DNA of 64,000 nucleotides from an uncultured Porphyromonadaceae bacterium (GTDB lineage Bacteria > Bacteroidota > Bacteroidia > Bacteroidales > Muribaculaceae). A program made the translations under genes and the position numbers. The stretch is from assembly GCA_900548875.1 (NCBI GenBank), contig URMA01000004.1, positions 12,935-76,934 of the forward strand, given 5' to 3'. This document shows, piece by piece, positions 34,126 to 42,355 of this stretch; within the stretch, counting starts at the first letter, position 1, and every line of letters starts with the position of its first letter. The notes beneath the pieces were generated by a model. The model did no database searches. It saw only the letters and a program-made list of their open reading frames with translations, and had not been told where the DNA came from.

Positions 34126-35790
34126 CTATTTTTCAGGGGCAGAAGATTCGGCATTATCTACAAAGTGAGCGATAAATTCTTTTAAAGGCTCTGAGATTCC
34201 CAACTTTTTTGAAATGCGCAGTTTTTTCGTGCTGACATAGTTCGGATTCGTATATCCCATACAAATGGCTATTTCAATATAAGAATAACCGCAACACATC
34301 AAGCCGACAATGTGCAGTTCGTCGTCCGACAGATCGGGGCACCGCTCCTTGAGGCGTGACAAAATATTGCCGTATTTTGAATTGACAAAATACTGAAAAT
34401 CCTTCCAAAAATCATCCGGAAGTCGGGTTTTCTTTATACGCTCCTTGAATTTATTGAAAAAAATGCCCGGCTGCTGATTGTAGCGATGGGAAAGATCTAT
34501 AAAATATCGGATATTGTCAATCACTTGCGACAAAATGCCTTGCAACATCATGGCATCCTGCGACTTATCGTTAATAATATTTCGCGATGTGGAGACAACC
34601 GTTTGCAGCTGTTCGATAAGCAACTGCTGTTCGCGGAGCTTGGCTTTGCGCTTCAGCCAATAAATCCATCCGAACAATAGAATGACAGCAATAACGGCAA
34701 CGATGAAATAGGCGAATGTCTTTTCTCTTTTAAGGCTGACGGTCTGCAACAAAAGTTGCTGACGGTCGAAACGCTTCTCTGTTTCAAACAGTTCCACCTG
34801 TCGGGCGTTTTCAATGATTGTATCTGCCAACTTGCTTGAACGGTCATTATAGTAGAATGCACTTTTGTAATCGTTTTGTGCCAACGCAATTTCCGTTTCC
34901 GCCATCAGTCTCTGCAATCGATCGCGATCCGAGAGATTTTCCGTCGGCAGCTTGCGGAAAAAGTATAAGGCAGAATCCAGATTCCCGATTTTGGCATAGG
35001 CACAGCATAAGTCGTAGTCAACATTTGCAACCAACGGTATTTTTTCCTGAAACCGGCTGGCCAGACGCCCTATCGCTATCGCCTCCCGATCCTTATTCTC
35101 CGACTCATAAGCACGGGCCTTTGTCGCCAATGCCATATATAGTTTCACACTGTCGCCAACTGTTCTCGCCAAATCAGCCATTATATCCATATAGTAGTAG
35201 GCACTGTCCATATTATAGACACGTAAACTGGAAGAAAGACCCGAAAGACAAGAAAGCTGATATTTCGTATTGCCGGACTTTTTATAATTGGACAACGCCT
35301 TCCGCAATTTAGATATATGTTCTTGATTTTGAATATAGGAATAAGTATATACCTCAGCCATACGGAGATTGACATAACCGATAAAATCATAGTTGGATGT
35401 ATCAGCTATCGACTCTGCCTGCTTGTAGAAACGCAACGCCTCCTCTTTTTCTCCCATTTCGTAGAGAACGGCTCCCTTAAACAGAAGGGAACGTGCATAG
35501 TTAGCCCTGTTGTCCGTTGATTTATAGTAGTCCACGGCTATATTGATTAGCGAATCATTTTTTGCACGGACATTACATTTATACATCGCCTGCGACATCA
35601 GCAAACTGTAGAGCGCGCAGTTCTCCCCGCCGGAAAGGCTATCGGGATTGACGGAACGCAGTATGACATAAGCGTTGTCAGGACGGGTTTCTACCAAACT
35701 GTCGGCCAACACCAGACGGCTGTCGACCTTTCGCGAACATCCGACAACACACAACGCAAGCAGCAAAGCAAAACAAAGAAGTTTTTTCAT
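34126..35790 (-). CDS. TPR/TM/HTH lipoprotein-type regulator
   Basis: 554 residues. An N-terminal lipoprotein signal with lipobox VVGC (Cys18) is followed by TPR-like helices (about 30-340), one membrane helix (about 355-378), a cytoplasmic coiled coil and a LuxR-like helix-turn-helix region (about 487-535, DELHIVGLMCCGYSYIEIAICMGYT). The architecture matches the regulator at 19183, although the N-terminal anchor differs. Such proteins are thought to relay envelope signals to transcription in Bacteroidales; the target is unknown. If the lipobox is used, the protein would be held at both ends, which is odd; the Cys may be incidental. Confidence 0.85.
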   Translation of the reverse strand: MKKLLCFALLLALCVVGCSRKVDSRLVLADSLVETRPDNAYVILRSVNPDSLSGGENCALYSLLMSQAMYKCNVRAKNDSLINIAVDYYKSTDNRANYARSLLFKGAVLYEMGEKEEALRFYKQAESIADTSNYDFIGYVNLRMAEVYTYSYIQNQEHISKLRKALSNYKKSGNTKYQLSCLSGLSSSLRVYNMDSAYYYMDIMADLARTVGDSVKLYMALATKARAYESENKDREAIAIGRLASRFQEKIPLVANVDYDLCCAYAKIGNLDSALYFFRKLPTENLSDRDRLQRLMAETEIALAQNDYKSAFYYNDRSSKLADTIIENARQVELFETEKRFDRQQLLLQTVSLKREKTFAYFIVAVIAVILLFGWIYWLKRKAKLREQQLLIEQLQTVVSTSRNIINDKSQDAMMLQGILSQVIDNIRYFIDLSHRYNQQPGIFFNKFKERIKKTRLPDDFWKDFQYFVNSKYGNILSRLKERCPDLSDDELHIVGLMCCGYSYIEIAICMGYTNPNYVSTKKLRISKKLGISEPLKEFIAHFVDNAESSAPEK

Positions 35791-35933
35791 CGTTCTTAGA
35801 GTAGGCTAAAGTTTTTTGATACTGCTTTACAAATTTAGAATTTTCTGACAATATATCAAATAGGAAGGTTTACAGTTTGTGGTTTACAGAGCTCCGCAAA
35901 CCGCTGTTGGCGTTCATGACAGAATTTGTTTTC

Positions 35934-36160
35934 GACATAAGAACACAAGGACATAAGATAATCACCCGCGTTAGCCTGTGCTCACCTTAGCGGAGGACGC
36001 CACTTGACAGCGCCTTCAAAATTATGTCTTTCTGTTCTTCTGTCGGAAATCTTTTTGACATAAGAACACAAGGACACAATTCCCCTTGTTTGTCGAGAAC
36101 AATCCCCCGACTACTCTCACCCATAACCCCTAATCTATAACCCCAATATGTTCTTCTGTC
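35934..36160. repeat. palindromic interspersed elements, copies 4 and 5
   Basis: Arms GACATAAGAACACAAGGACA at 35934 and 36057, with TGTCTTTCTGTTCTTCTGTC ending at 36044 and TGTTCTTCTGTC ending at 36160. Between the arms of the second element lies ACCCATAACCCCTAATCTATAACCCC, echoing the centre of copy 1. Confidence 0.7.
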
Positions 36161-36185
36161 AGGAGCAACGCTCCGCGAGGCCGTA

Positions 36186-36227
36186 TAAAAACAAGCAAGG
36201 GGCGGTGCCTCACGGCATTGCCCCTTG
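36186..36227 (-). terminator. terminator after the peptidylprolyl isomerase gene
   Basis: On the minus strand CAAGGGGC...GCCCCTTG with an inner GCCGTGAGGC hairpin is followed by CTTGTTTTTA. It lies 54 bp after the stop. Confidence 0.8.
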
Positions 36228-36280
36228 ATAAGCATATTATGAAAACTTTATTTAAAGGAATTGATTGTTATCTGCTTTAA

Positions 36281-38356
36281 TTAAAAGAAAGTCAATGAAT
36301 TGTTTTCAATATCCTTGTTTTCTTTCAAGATATCCAAAGCCATCTGTGAAACCGCACGTGCGCCGATGATCGAAGAATAGCGGTCGGCCAATTGTTGCGG
36401 AGTGAGGCTTGAACTTGACTTCTCGATTTTTTTCACTTCATACACGAACACACCCTGCTCGCCTTTCACCGGACCGTTGAGCGAACCCTGCTTAGCATAA
36501 GGAGCCTGACCGGTAAGGCATTTTTCCATCGCGCGGAGCGGCATGATGAAATCCTGAGAGAAGGTAACGACTACAGCTGTGTCGACCGGCACATTCACTG
36601 CGGCAGCATAGCCCTGAAGACCCTTGCCCTTGCCGGCATTGAACTTAGCCACCAATGCTTCAGCCTTCTTGTCGTTGCGAACGCGAGTTTCTACAATCGT
36701 GCGGACACTTGCATCACTCAGCGGCATATAGCCTGCCGGAATAACTTCGTCAAGAGTAAGGGCAATCATCTTGTCGTTGCCTTCCTTGTCGAATACCGGA
36801 GAAACCGAACCAGCTTCTGCACCAAACGCCCATTGAATCATCTTACGAGTTGACTCGATGCGGTTGATTTGCGGGTCGTTGGCCGTGATAGTAGCTTCGA
36901 GCGGCTGATAGCCTGCTGCGACAGCGTTTTCTATAAATGACTTGTTTACGTTGTTCTTGTTAACATATTCCTGCAATCCGGCGCGAAGATTGTCGACAGT
37001 CTTGTCGCTCGGATAAACATGGTAGGTAACCTCGGCAATGTCGTACATCTGCTTCGGCGCAGCTTTTTTCACTACTTTATAGATCAGTGCACCGTATTCG
37101 TTGCTGTCGAGCACGAAATAGTCGGCACCGGCTTCCATCAATTTCTTCTTGGCAGTTTCAGCCTGCTCAGTGTTGCCCATCTGCAAGGTGTTGAGGGCGA
37201 AGTTTTCCTGACCGGCAACCGTCTTACCGTTGACTACTTCAGCGAATGCCTTGCCGGAATTCAACAGGTTGAGCACAGAATCCTGCGATGCCTTGTTGCC
37301 CTGAACCTGAACCATGTTGACTGTAATCGTATCAACATCCATCTTCTTGCCCAAAAGTTTAGTGACGCTGTGAACATCGGCACGGAAAGCCGGAGTAGAA
37401 ACAGCACCGACAGCAGCTTCAGCAAGGAAGTTCTTGGTTGCTACGTCGACATCGTTGGCGCGCACCGTACGTTCGGCAATAGAAACTTCCGAAATGTTGC
37501 GGATGGCGTTTACACCTTCATTGGCTTTCAGTTTTGCAACCACTGTGTCCATCAAAGCCTGTGCAGCAGCCAAATCGGCAGCCGACGGAGCAATATTAAC
37601 AGCAATGTAGTGGATTTTGCGAAGTTCTTCTTCCGTCTTAAACTGATATTTGTCTTCATTGTAACGGGCCTTCAGATCTTCTTCGCTGACAGGATAGTCC
37701 TTGTTGTCGAGAGAAGTGTAAGGAACGTTTACGAGGTCGATAGTCGAAGCTGTCGACATTTCAGCGGCAAGCGCTTCCTTGTCGAGGTCGTTAGCCTGGA
37801 TGGCACCTGCGAGCAGCGTACCGAATTTCTGATATTTCAACTGTTGGTCGATATTGCGTTCCATTTCCAACCACTGTGCCTTCAGCGGCTCAACATCCTG
37901 CGGATTCAAGCCATATTTGCCGGGGTTGAAAAGCATATCGTGAAGCATTGCAGGAGAATCGGCTCCCATCTGTGCAGCAAACTGGGCTACTGCCGGAATA
38001 GCGTTTGCACCTGTCATAGCTTCTGTAAGCTCTTTGTTGGTAACTTGAATACCCAACGCTTCCACTTCATCGTTCAACAGTTGCTCGTTGATCATTTCGT
38101 TGAGCACCTGCATTTGGACTACTGCACCGTCGAATTTCTGGTTTGACTGCTGCAAACGCTGGTTATACTCTTCATTGCGACGTTGGAAATCGACGATACT
38201 GATTTTCGTACCGTCAACGTTCGCTACGGTAGTGCCGCTACCAAAGAATGAGCGGCCGGAGTTCAAGAAGTCACCGATGATAAATGCCAAAAGGGCTACA
38301 CCGATAACTACGAGTAACAATACGGATTTACTCCTGATTTTCTCTAATGTTGCCAT
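36281..38356 (-). CDS. PpiD/SurA-like peptidylprolyl isomerase (SurA_N domain)
   Basis: 691-residue envelope chaperone. A short cytoplasmic tail and one TM helix (about 11-33, VLLLVVIGVALLAFIIGDFL) anchor it in the inner membrane as in PpiD. A SurA_N-type region follows (about 45-230, DGTKISIVDFQRRNEEYN and a long helical arm), then PpiC/rotamase-like domains (about 240-360 and 350-480) and a C-terminal helical part. Helps fold outer-membrane and secreted proteins in the periplasm. Rotamase activity is not evident from the sequence; the Bacteroidetes version is generally this long. Monocistronic, with a terminator. Confidence 0.92.
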   Translation of the reverse strand: MATLEKIRSKSVLLLVVIGVALLAFIIGDFLNSGRSFFGSGTTVANVDGTKISIVDFQRRNEEYNQRLQQSNQKFDGAVVQMQVLNEMINEQLLNDEVEALGIQVTNKELTEAMTGANAIPAVAQFAAQMGADSPAMLHDMLFNPGKYGLNPQDVEPLKAQWLEMERNIDQQLKYQKFGTLLAGAIQANDLDKEALAAEMSTASTIDLVNVPYTSLDNKDYPVSEEDLKARYNEDKYQFKTEEELRKIHYIAVNIAPSAADLAAAQALMDTVVAKLKANEGVNAIRNISEVSIAERTVRANDVDVATKNFLAEAAVGAVSTPAFRADVHSVTKLLGKKMDVDTITVNMVQVQGNKASQDSVLNLLNSGKAFAEVVNGKTVAGQENFALNTLQMGNTEQAETAKKKLMEAGADYFVLDSNEYGALIYKVVKKAAPKQMYDIAEVTYHVYPSDKTVDNLRAGLQEYVNKNNVNKSFIENAVAAGYQPLEATITANDPQINRIESTRKMIQWAFGAEAGSVSPVFDKEGNDKMIALTLDEVIPAGYMPLSDASVRTIVETRVRNDKKAEALVAKFNAGKGKGLQGYAAAVNVPVDTAVVVTFSQDFIMPLRAMEKCLTGQAPYAKQGSLNGPVKGEQGVFVYEVKKIEKSSSSLTPQQLADRYSSIIGARAVSQMALDILKENKDIENNSLTFF

Positions 38357-38650
38357 TTATTTTTGTAGTTTTTAATTTTTTACGCATTAAAATAATTGCA
38401 GAAGCAACACGAAAACTCATATATATACTTCTACAAAGTAGCACGCAAAGATACCAAAATTCATTAATAATACAAAAACTATTCTTTTTTTTCGCTTTTT
38501 ATTTGAAAAACAACGGGTTTTAGGGGCATTTTAGCGACAATTTTCTGCTATAAAACATAATATTGCGAACAATGGCCGGACGTCGCTTGTTGTATAGGCG
38601 AACATGGCTGCAAAGACTGAATCCCGGCGGAGGTGCGGAAAACCGGCAAT

Positions 38651-38787
38651 TTGAAAAACTGCGTTTTTCACTTGTCTATTCTCTCGGCTTGCACTATCTT
38701 TTCATAAGACAGGCTGCGCCTCGGATTAGACAAATTTGAAAAACTGTGTTTTTCACTTGTCTATTCTCTCGGCTTGCACTATCTTTG
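38651..38787 (+). repeat. promoter-bearing tandem repeat upstream of metK
   Basis: Two units: TTTGAAAAACTG(C/T)GTTTTTCACTTGTCTATTCTCTCGGCTTGCACTATCTTT is almost identical in both, linked by TCATAAGACAGGCTGCGCCTCGG. The second ends in TATCTTTG (38780-38787), the metK -7 box. Confidence 0.8.
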
Positions 38788-38810
38788 CAGGCGGAAATTA
38801 AGTATTAACC

Positions 38811-38860
38811 CTGTGGAAAAATTTGGCTGCTTGCAACCACATTAAAAAATGCTAAAACTG
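38811..38860 (+). promoter_or_regulatory. SAM-II-type riboswitch in the metK leader
   Basis: P1 pairs TGTGG (38812-38816) with CCACA (38837-38841). The loop carries TTTGGC (38822-38827) and the conserved CTTGCAA; downstream come TTAAA and GCTAAAA. TTTGGC can pair with GCTAAA (38851-38856) to give the H-type pseudoknot of SAM-II (metA motif). The match to the remembered alphaproteobacterial consensus (GUGG..AUUUGG..CUUGCAGCCAC.UUAAA..GCUAAA) is close. It lies in a leader of about 125 nt before metK, a SAM-producing gene, which fits feedback control. The 60 nt between aptamer and ATG leave the expression platform open. Confidence 0.78.
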
Positions 38861-38919
38861 CAAATCCCCCTCAGATTTCCAGCCAATTTAGCTTTTCCAC
38901 TTTAAAACAAAATGGAAAG

Positions 38920-40209
38920 ATGAACTATCTATTCACATCGGAATCGGTGTCGGAAGGACACCCTGACAAAGTGGCGGATCAAATTTCTGACGCCATTCTT
39001 GACAAACTGCTTGCTTATGACCCGGAATCGAAGGTTGCGTGCGAAACGCTCGTGACTACGGGACAGGTTGTAATTGCCGGCGAAGTGAAATCGGAAGCCT
39101 ACATCGACATGATGGACACGGCCCGCAGCGTAATCAACCGTATCGGCTACAACAAGAGCGAATACAAATTCGACGGCGAATCGTGCGGCGTTCTGCTGGC
39201 TATCCACGAACAGTCGAAGGACATCAACCGGGGCGTTGACCGTGGAAACAGGGAAGACCAAGGAGCCGGCGACCAAGGCATGATGTTCGGTTATGCCTGC
39301 AACGAAACGGAAAACTACATGCCGCTGACGCTCGACCTGGCTCATGCCATCCTCCGCGAACTTGCCGCTATCCGCCGCGAAGGCAAGGTGATGACCTATC
39401 TGCGCCCTGACTCAAAAAGTCAGGTGACGGTGGAATACGACGAGCACAACAAGCCGGTGCGTGTTCACACCATCGTTGTCAGCACACAGCACGACGACTT
39501 TATCCAACCGGCCGACAACTCTGACGCCGCTCAGGCGGAAGCCGACCGACAAATGGTGGACGTCATCTACAACGACGTCAAGAACATCCTGCTGCCGCGC
39601 ATCATCCGGACATTGCCCAAACGCATACAGAACATGTTCGACGACCAACTGATTCTTCACGTGAATCCTACTGGAAAATTCGTTATCGGCGGACCGAACG
39701 GCGACACGGGCCTTACCGGACGTAAAATCATCGTTGATACTTACGGAGGCCGCGGTGCTCACGGCGGCGGTGCCTTCTCGGGAAAAGACCCTTCGAAGGT
39801 GGACCGCTCGGCAGCCTACGCCACCCGACATATTGCGAAAAACATCGTTGCAGCCGGTCTGGCCGACGAAGCTCTCGTGCAGGTGGCCTACGCCATCGGT
39901 GTTGCCCAACCGGTCAGCCTGTGCGTAAACACCTACGGAACAGCGAAAGTCAACCTGTCGGATGCAGAAATTTCCGCCCGTATCAGCCAACTGTTCGACA
40001 TGCGTCCGGCAGCTATCGAGGAACGCCTCGGACTGCGCCAGCCTATCTACGAAGAAACGGCCGCCTACGGACACATGGGACGCAAGCCGGAAGTGATCGA
40101 CAAGCACTTCAAGTCGTTCTACAACGGCGACAAGGTTGTCAGAGTAGAACTTTTCAGCTGGGAAAAGCTCGACTATGTCGACAAAATCCGCAAAGCATTC
40201 GGACTGTAA
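38920..40209 (+). CDS. metK: S-adenosylmethionine synthase
   Basis: Makes SAM from methionine and ATP in the cytoplasm. 429 residues, slightly longer than the E. coli enzyme (384) and normal for Bacteroidales. Seen: [18 protein letters not shown] (residues 9-26, ATP and Mg2+ ligands), [12 protein letters not shown] (methionine/ATP loop), [18 protein letters not shown] (K+ and phosphate binding), and the long acidic insert around residues 180-215 found in this phylum. Single gene with a repeat-derived promoter, a SAM-II-type leader and a strong terminator at 40229. Confidence 0.98.
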   Translation: MNYLFTSESVSEGHPDKVADQISDAILDKLLAYDPESKVACETLVTTGQVVIAGEVKSEAYIDMMDTARSVINRIGYNKSEYKFDGESCGVLLAIHEQSKDINRGVDRGNREDQGAGDQGMMFGYACNETENYMPLTLDLAHAILRELAAIRREGKVMTYLRPDSKSQVTVEYDEHNKPVRVHTIVVSTQHDDFIQPADNSDAAQAEADRQMVDVIYNDVKNILLPRIIRTLPKRIQNMFDDQLILHVNPTGKFVIGGPNGDTGLTGRKIIVDTYGGRGAHGGGAFSGKDPSKVDRSAAYATRHIAKNIVAAGLADEALVQVAYAIGVAQPVSLCVNTYGTAKVNLSDAEISARISQLFDMRPAAIEERLGLRQPIYEETAAYGHMGRKPEVIDKHFKSFYNGDKVVRVELFSWEKLDYVDKIRKAFGL

Positions 40210-40228
40210 TCAACACAACCACCATACG

Positions 40229-40268
40229 AAAAACTCCCGGACAACCATCGTATTGCCCGGGAGTTTTT
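40229..40268 (+). terminator. terminator after metK
   Basis: AAAAACTCCCGG pairs with CCGGGAGTTTTT across a 16-nt loop; the T-run is part of the stem. Confidence 0.9.
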
Positions 40269-40292
40269 GTATACCCCTAACGCCCATGTACG

Positions 40293-40497
40293 AATAAGCA
40301 TAAAAATTTAGCTTATTCGTACACTTGATTATAATCTATTGTTTTCCAATTAATTAAACCTGTAAAATAATTTCAAAACACGGTCAAAAGCACTATCTCT
40401 CCCGCTTATTTCACACTAAAAACGACCATTTCAGCCCTAAAATGACAAAATAAGCATATTTAAATATGCTTATCTTTACAAATATTGTTATTTTAAA
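40293..40497 (+). repeat. 205-bp direct repeat, upstream copy
   Basis: The sequence from AATAAGCATAAAAATTT to TATTGTTATTTTAAA recurs at 42072-42276. I count 19 mismatches and no gaps over 205 bp (about 91% identity). It starts within an inverted repeat (CGAATAAGC...GCTTATTCG, 40291-40319) and has a perfect 22-bp palindrome near the end at 40451-40472 (TAAGCATATTT/AAATATGCTTA). Non-coding. With the promoter at 40508 and a repeat unit at about 40530-40588, it fills the gap between metK and the ATPase. Confidence 0.9.
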
Positions 40498-40507
40498 TAT
40501 TATTTCG

Positions 40508-40515
40508 TATATTTG
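40508..40515 (+). promoter_or_regulatory. -7 box (TATATTTG) upstream of the ATPase gene
   Basis: Exact TAnnTTTG just after the upstream 205-bp repeat. A weaker CATATTTG lies at 40581-40588 at the end of a promoter-bearing repeat unit. Either could serve the gene at 40610. Confidence 0.5.
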
Positions 40516-40609
40516 CAGAACACAGGAGACGCCTCTGCAGAAAACTTAAACAAGTTTGGTTTTCTGCATCCGGCTTTCGCCATATTTGCAACAACAAAAT
40601 CACATTCAC

Positions 40610-42070
40610 ATGAAGCAACCCAACGAACTGATTAAGGAACAGGTAATAAAACGAATGTCGTTCGATAATCCCTGGTGGATTTCCGTCTCCATTTCCAACG
40701 ACTATAAAGCCATGCAACCACGAGCCTATCTTCCCGATTTCTACGACATGGTTGCCAACATGTCCATCCGTCGTGCAACAATACTGATGGGGCCGCGGCG
40801 TGTGGGAAAAACCGTCATGATTTTTCACACTATTGACCGCCTTATCAAAAGCGGAATCAATCCACAGAAAATCATCTATATATCCATCGATACACCCATA
40901 TACAACAATATCTCGCTGGAAGAACTATTTCATTATGCACGCCAAGCATTGAAACAGGAGGATTGCTTAGAAGGTTTTTACGTGTTTTTTGATGAAATCC
41001 AATATTTAAAAGATTGGGAAATTCACTTAAAATCACTGGTTGACAGCTATCGCTCCGTGAAATTTGTGGCTTCAGGTTCAGCGGCTGCTGCGCTGAAAAT
41101 GAAAAGCAACGAAAGCGGAGCCGGACGTTTTTCCGACTTCACCCTCCCCCCTCTTACTTTTTTCGAATATCTCAAACTCATAGGACAAGGTTCCATCATT
41201 GTCAAAAACAACAGTAAAACAATACCGGTTGACACTATCGACATCACGCGCCTCAACCAGCTTTTCATCGATTACATAAACTACGGTGGCTATCCGGAAG
41301 TAGTGGTTTCGGACGAAATACGTGCCAACCCCGGACAATACATCCGCCACGACATTATTGACAAAGTGCTGTTGCGCGACCTGCCCAGCCTTTATGGAAT
41401 CAAGGACATCCAAGAATTGAACAAACTGTTTGTCCACATAGCTTTTCTTTCCGGGAATGAATTTTCGTATGAAAGTTTGTCACAAGAAGCCGGAATCAAG
41501 AAGGAGACACTCAAAAAGTATCTCGAATATCTCGAAGCCGCCTTCCTCATCAAAGTTGTCAATCGTATTGACCAAAATGCCAAACGCATGCAACGGGTTA
41601 CGTCCTTCAAAATATACCTGACCAACCCGTCGCTCCGCTGTGCCTTGTTTACGCCTATTTCCGACAACGACGAATGCATTGGGAACATGGTCGAAACTGC
41701 CATCTTTTCGCAATGGGTACAAGGCGGGAAAAGCGATTTCTATTATGCCAATTGGGCCAAAGGAAGAGAAAAAGGTGAAGTTGACCTCGTATGGACCGAT
41801 CCTGCCACCCAAAAGGCTTTTTCGTTAGCGGAAATCAAATGGACTGACCGATTTGCGGAAACTCCAAGCGAACTGAAATCGCTCTATCATTTTTTAGGAA
41901 GCAATCCCGATGTACGAAAAATAATTGTAACATCAAAAACCATCAGCAGAGTGTATAACAGTTCTAAAGGACAAATTCTGTTTGTTCCTGCAGCACTTTA
42001 CGCTTATTGGATTTCAGCTTATCTATATAACTCACAGAAAAAGATACATGAAAAGGATAATGCAATGTAA
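40610..42070 (+). CDS. AAA ATPase with DUF4143 domain
   Basis: 486 residues from ATG 40610 (MKQPNELIKEQVIKRM); the frame is open from 40556 through repeat DNA. Walker A GPRRVGKT is at 61-68 and Walker B YVFFDEI at 124-130. A winged-helix-like part follows (about 260-320). The DUF4143 region ends in a restriction-endonuclease-like fold, with EVDLVW and, 14 residues on, AEIKW, matching the D...ExK layout. These ATPases are abundant and multi-copy in anaerobes and archaea; their function is unknown. The gene sits exactly between two 205-bp direct repeats; the downstream copy begins 1 bp after the stop codon. Confidence 0.92.
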   Translation: MKQPNELIKEQVIKRMSFDNPWWISVSISNDYKAMQPRAYLPDFYDMVANMSIRRATILMGPRRVGKTVMIFHTIDRLIKSGINPQKIIYISIDTPIYNNISLEELFHYARQALKQEDCLEGFYVFFDEIQYLKDWEIHLKSLVDSYRSVKFVASGSAAAALKMKSNESGAGRFSDFTLPPLTFFEYLKLIGQGSIIVKNNSKTIPVDTIDITRLNQLFIDYINYGGYPEVVVSDEIRANPGQYIRHDIIDKVLLRDLPSLYGIKDIQELNKLFVHIAFLSGNEFSYESLSQEAGIKKETLKKYLEYLEAAFLIKVVNRIDQNAKRMQRVTSFKIYLTNPSLRCALFTPISDNDECIGNMVETAIFSQWVQGGKSDFYYANWAKGREKGEVDLVWTDPATQKAFSLAEIKWTDRFAETPSELKSLYHFLGSNPDVRKIIVTSKTISRVYNSSKGQILFVPAALYAYWISAYLYNSQKKIHEKDNAM

Positions 42071-42071
42071 A

Positions 42072-42276
42072 AATAAGCATAAAAATTTCGCTTATTCGTG
42101 CATTTGATTATAATATACTATTTTTCAATTAGTTACATATGCAAAATAATTTCAAAACACGGTCAAAAGCACTATCTCTCCCGCTTATTTTACACTAAAA
42201 ACGACCATTTCAGCACTAAAATGATAGAATAAGCCTATTTAAACATGCTTATTTTTACAAATATTGTTATTTTAAA
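42072..42276 (+). repeat. 205-bp direct repeat, downstream copy
   Basis: Second copy, same orientation, beginning immediately after the ATPase stop. Its 3' palindrome is degraded by two substitutions relative to the upstream copy. The repeat plus gene unit is 1.78 kb from repeat start to repeat start. Confidence 0.9.
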
Positions 42277-42300
42277 CATATACAAACATACTTAATACAG

Positions 42301-42330
42301 AAAAGCCAAGATCGGAATCTTGGCTTTTTC
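42301..42330. terminator. bidirectional terminator between the ATPase and the capsid-like gene
   Basis: AAAAGCCAAG pairs with CTTGGCTTTT around a 10-nt centre; A and T runs on both sides serve both converging genes. Confidence 0.85.
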
Positions 42331-42355
42331 TATATTGGCACTCTAACTACTGCAT

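Larger units (their letters stand above)
35791..36280. other. 490-bp intergenic region with palindromic and inverted repeats
   Basis: No gene. It holds two more GACATAAGAACACAAGGACA palindromic elements (35934-36044 and 36057-36160). Segments matching the 31.05-31.25 kb mosaic are present in inverse orientation (35967-35987 and 35992-36021). At the right end is the terminator of the isomerase gene. Confidence 0.65.
38357..38919. other. 563-bp divergent region between the isomerase gene and metK
   Basis: The left half (to about 38640) is AT-rich, and I see nothing there beyond the likely minus-strand promoter area. The right half holds two tandem promoter-bearing repeat units (38651-38787) and the metK leader with a SAM-II-type aptamer. 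Confidence 0.6.

Noticed and set aside
40293..42276. Direct repeats as ends of an insertion sequence
   Set aside because: Repeats are direct, 205 bp long and non-terminal in form, and the gene between is an ATPase with a DUF4143 domain, not a transposase; no target-site duplication is evident.
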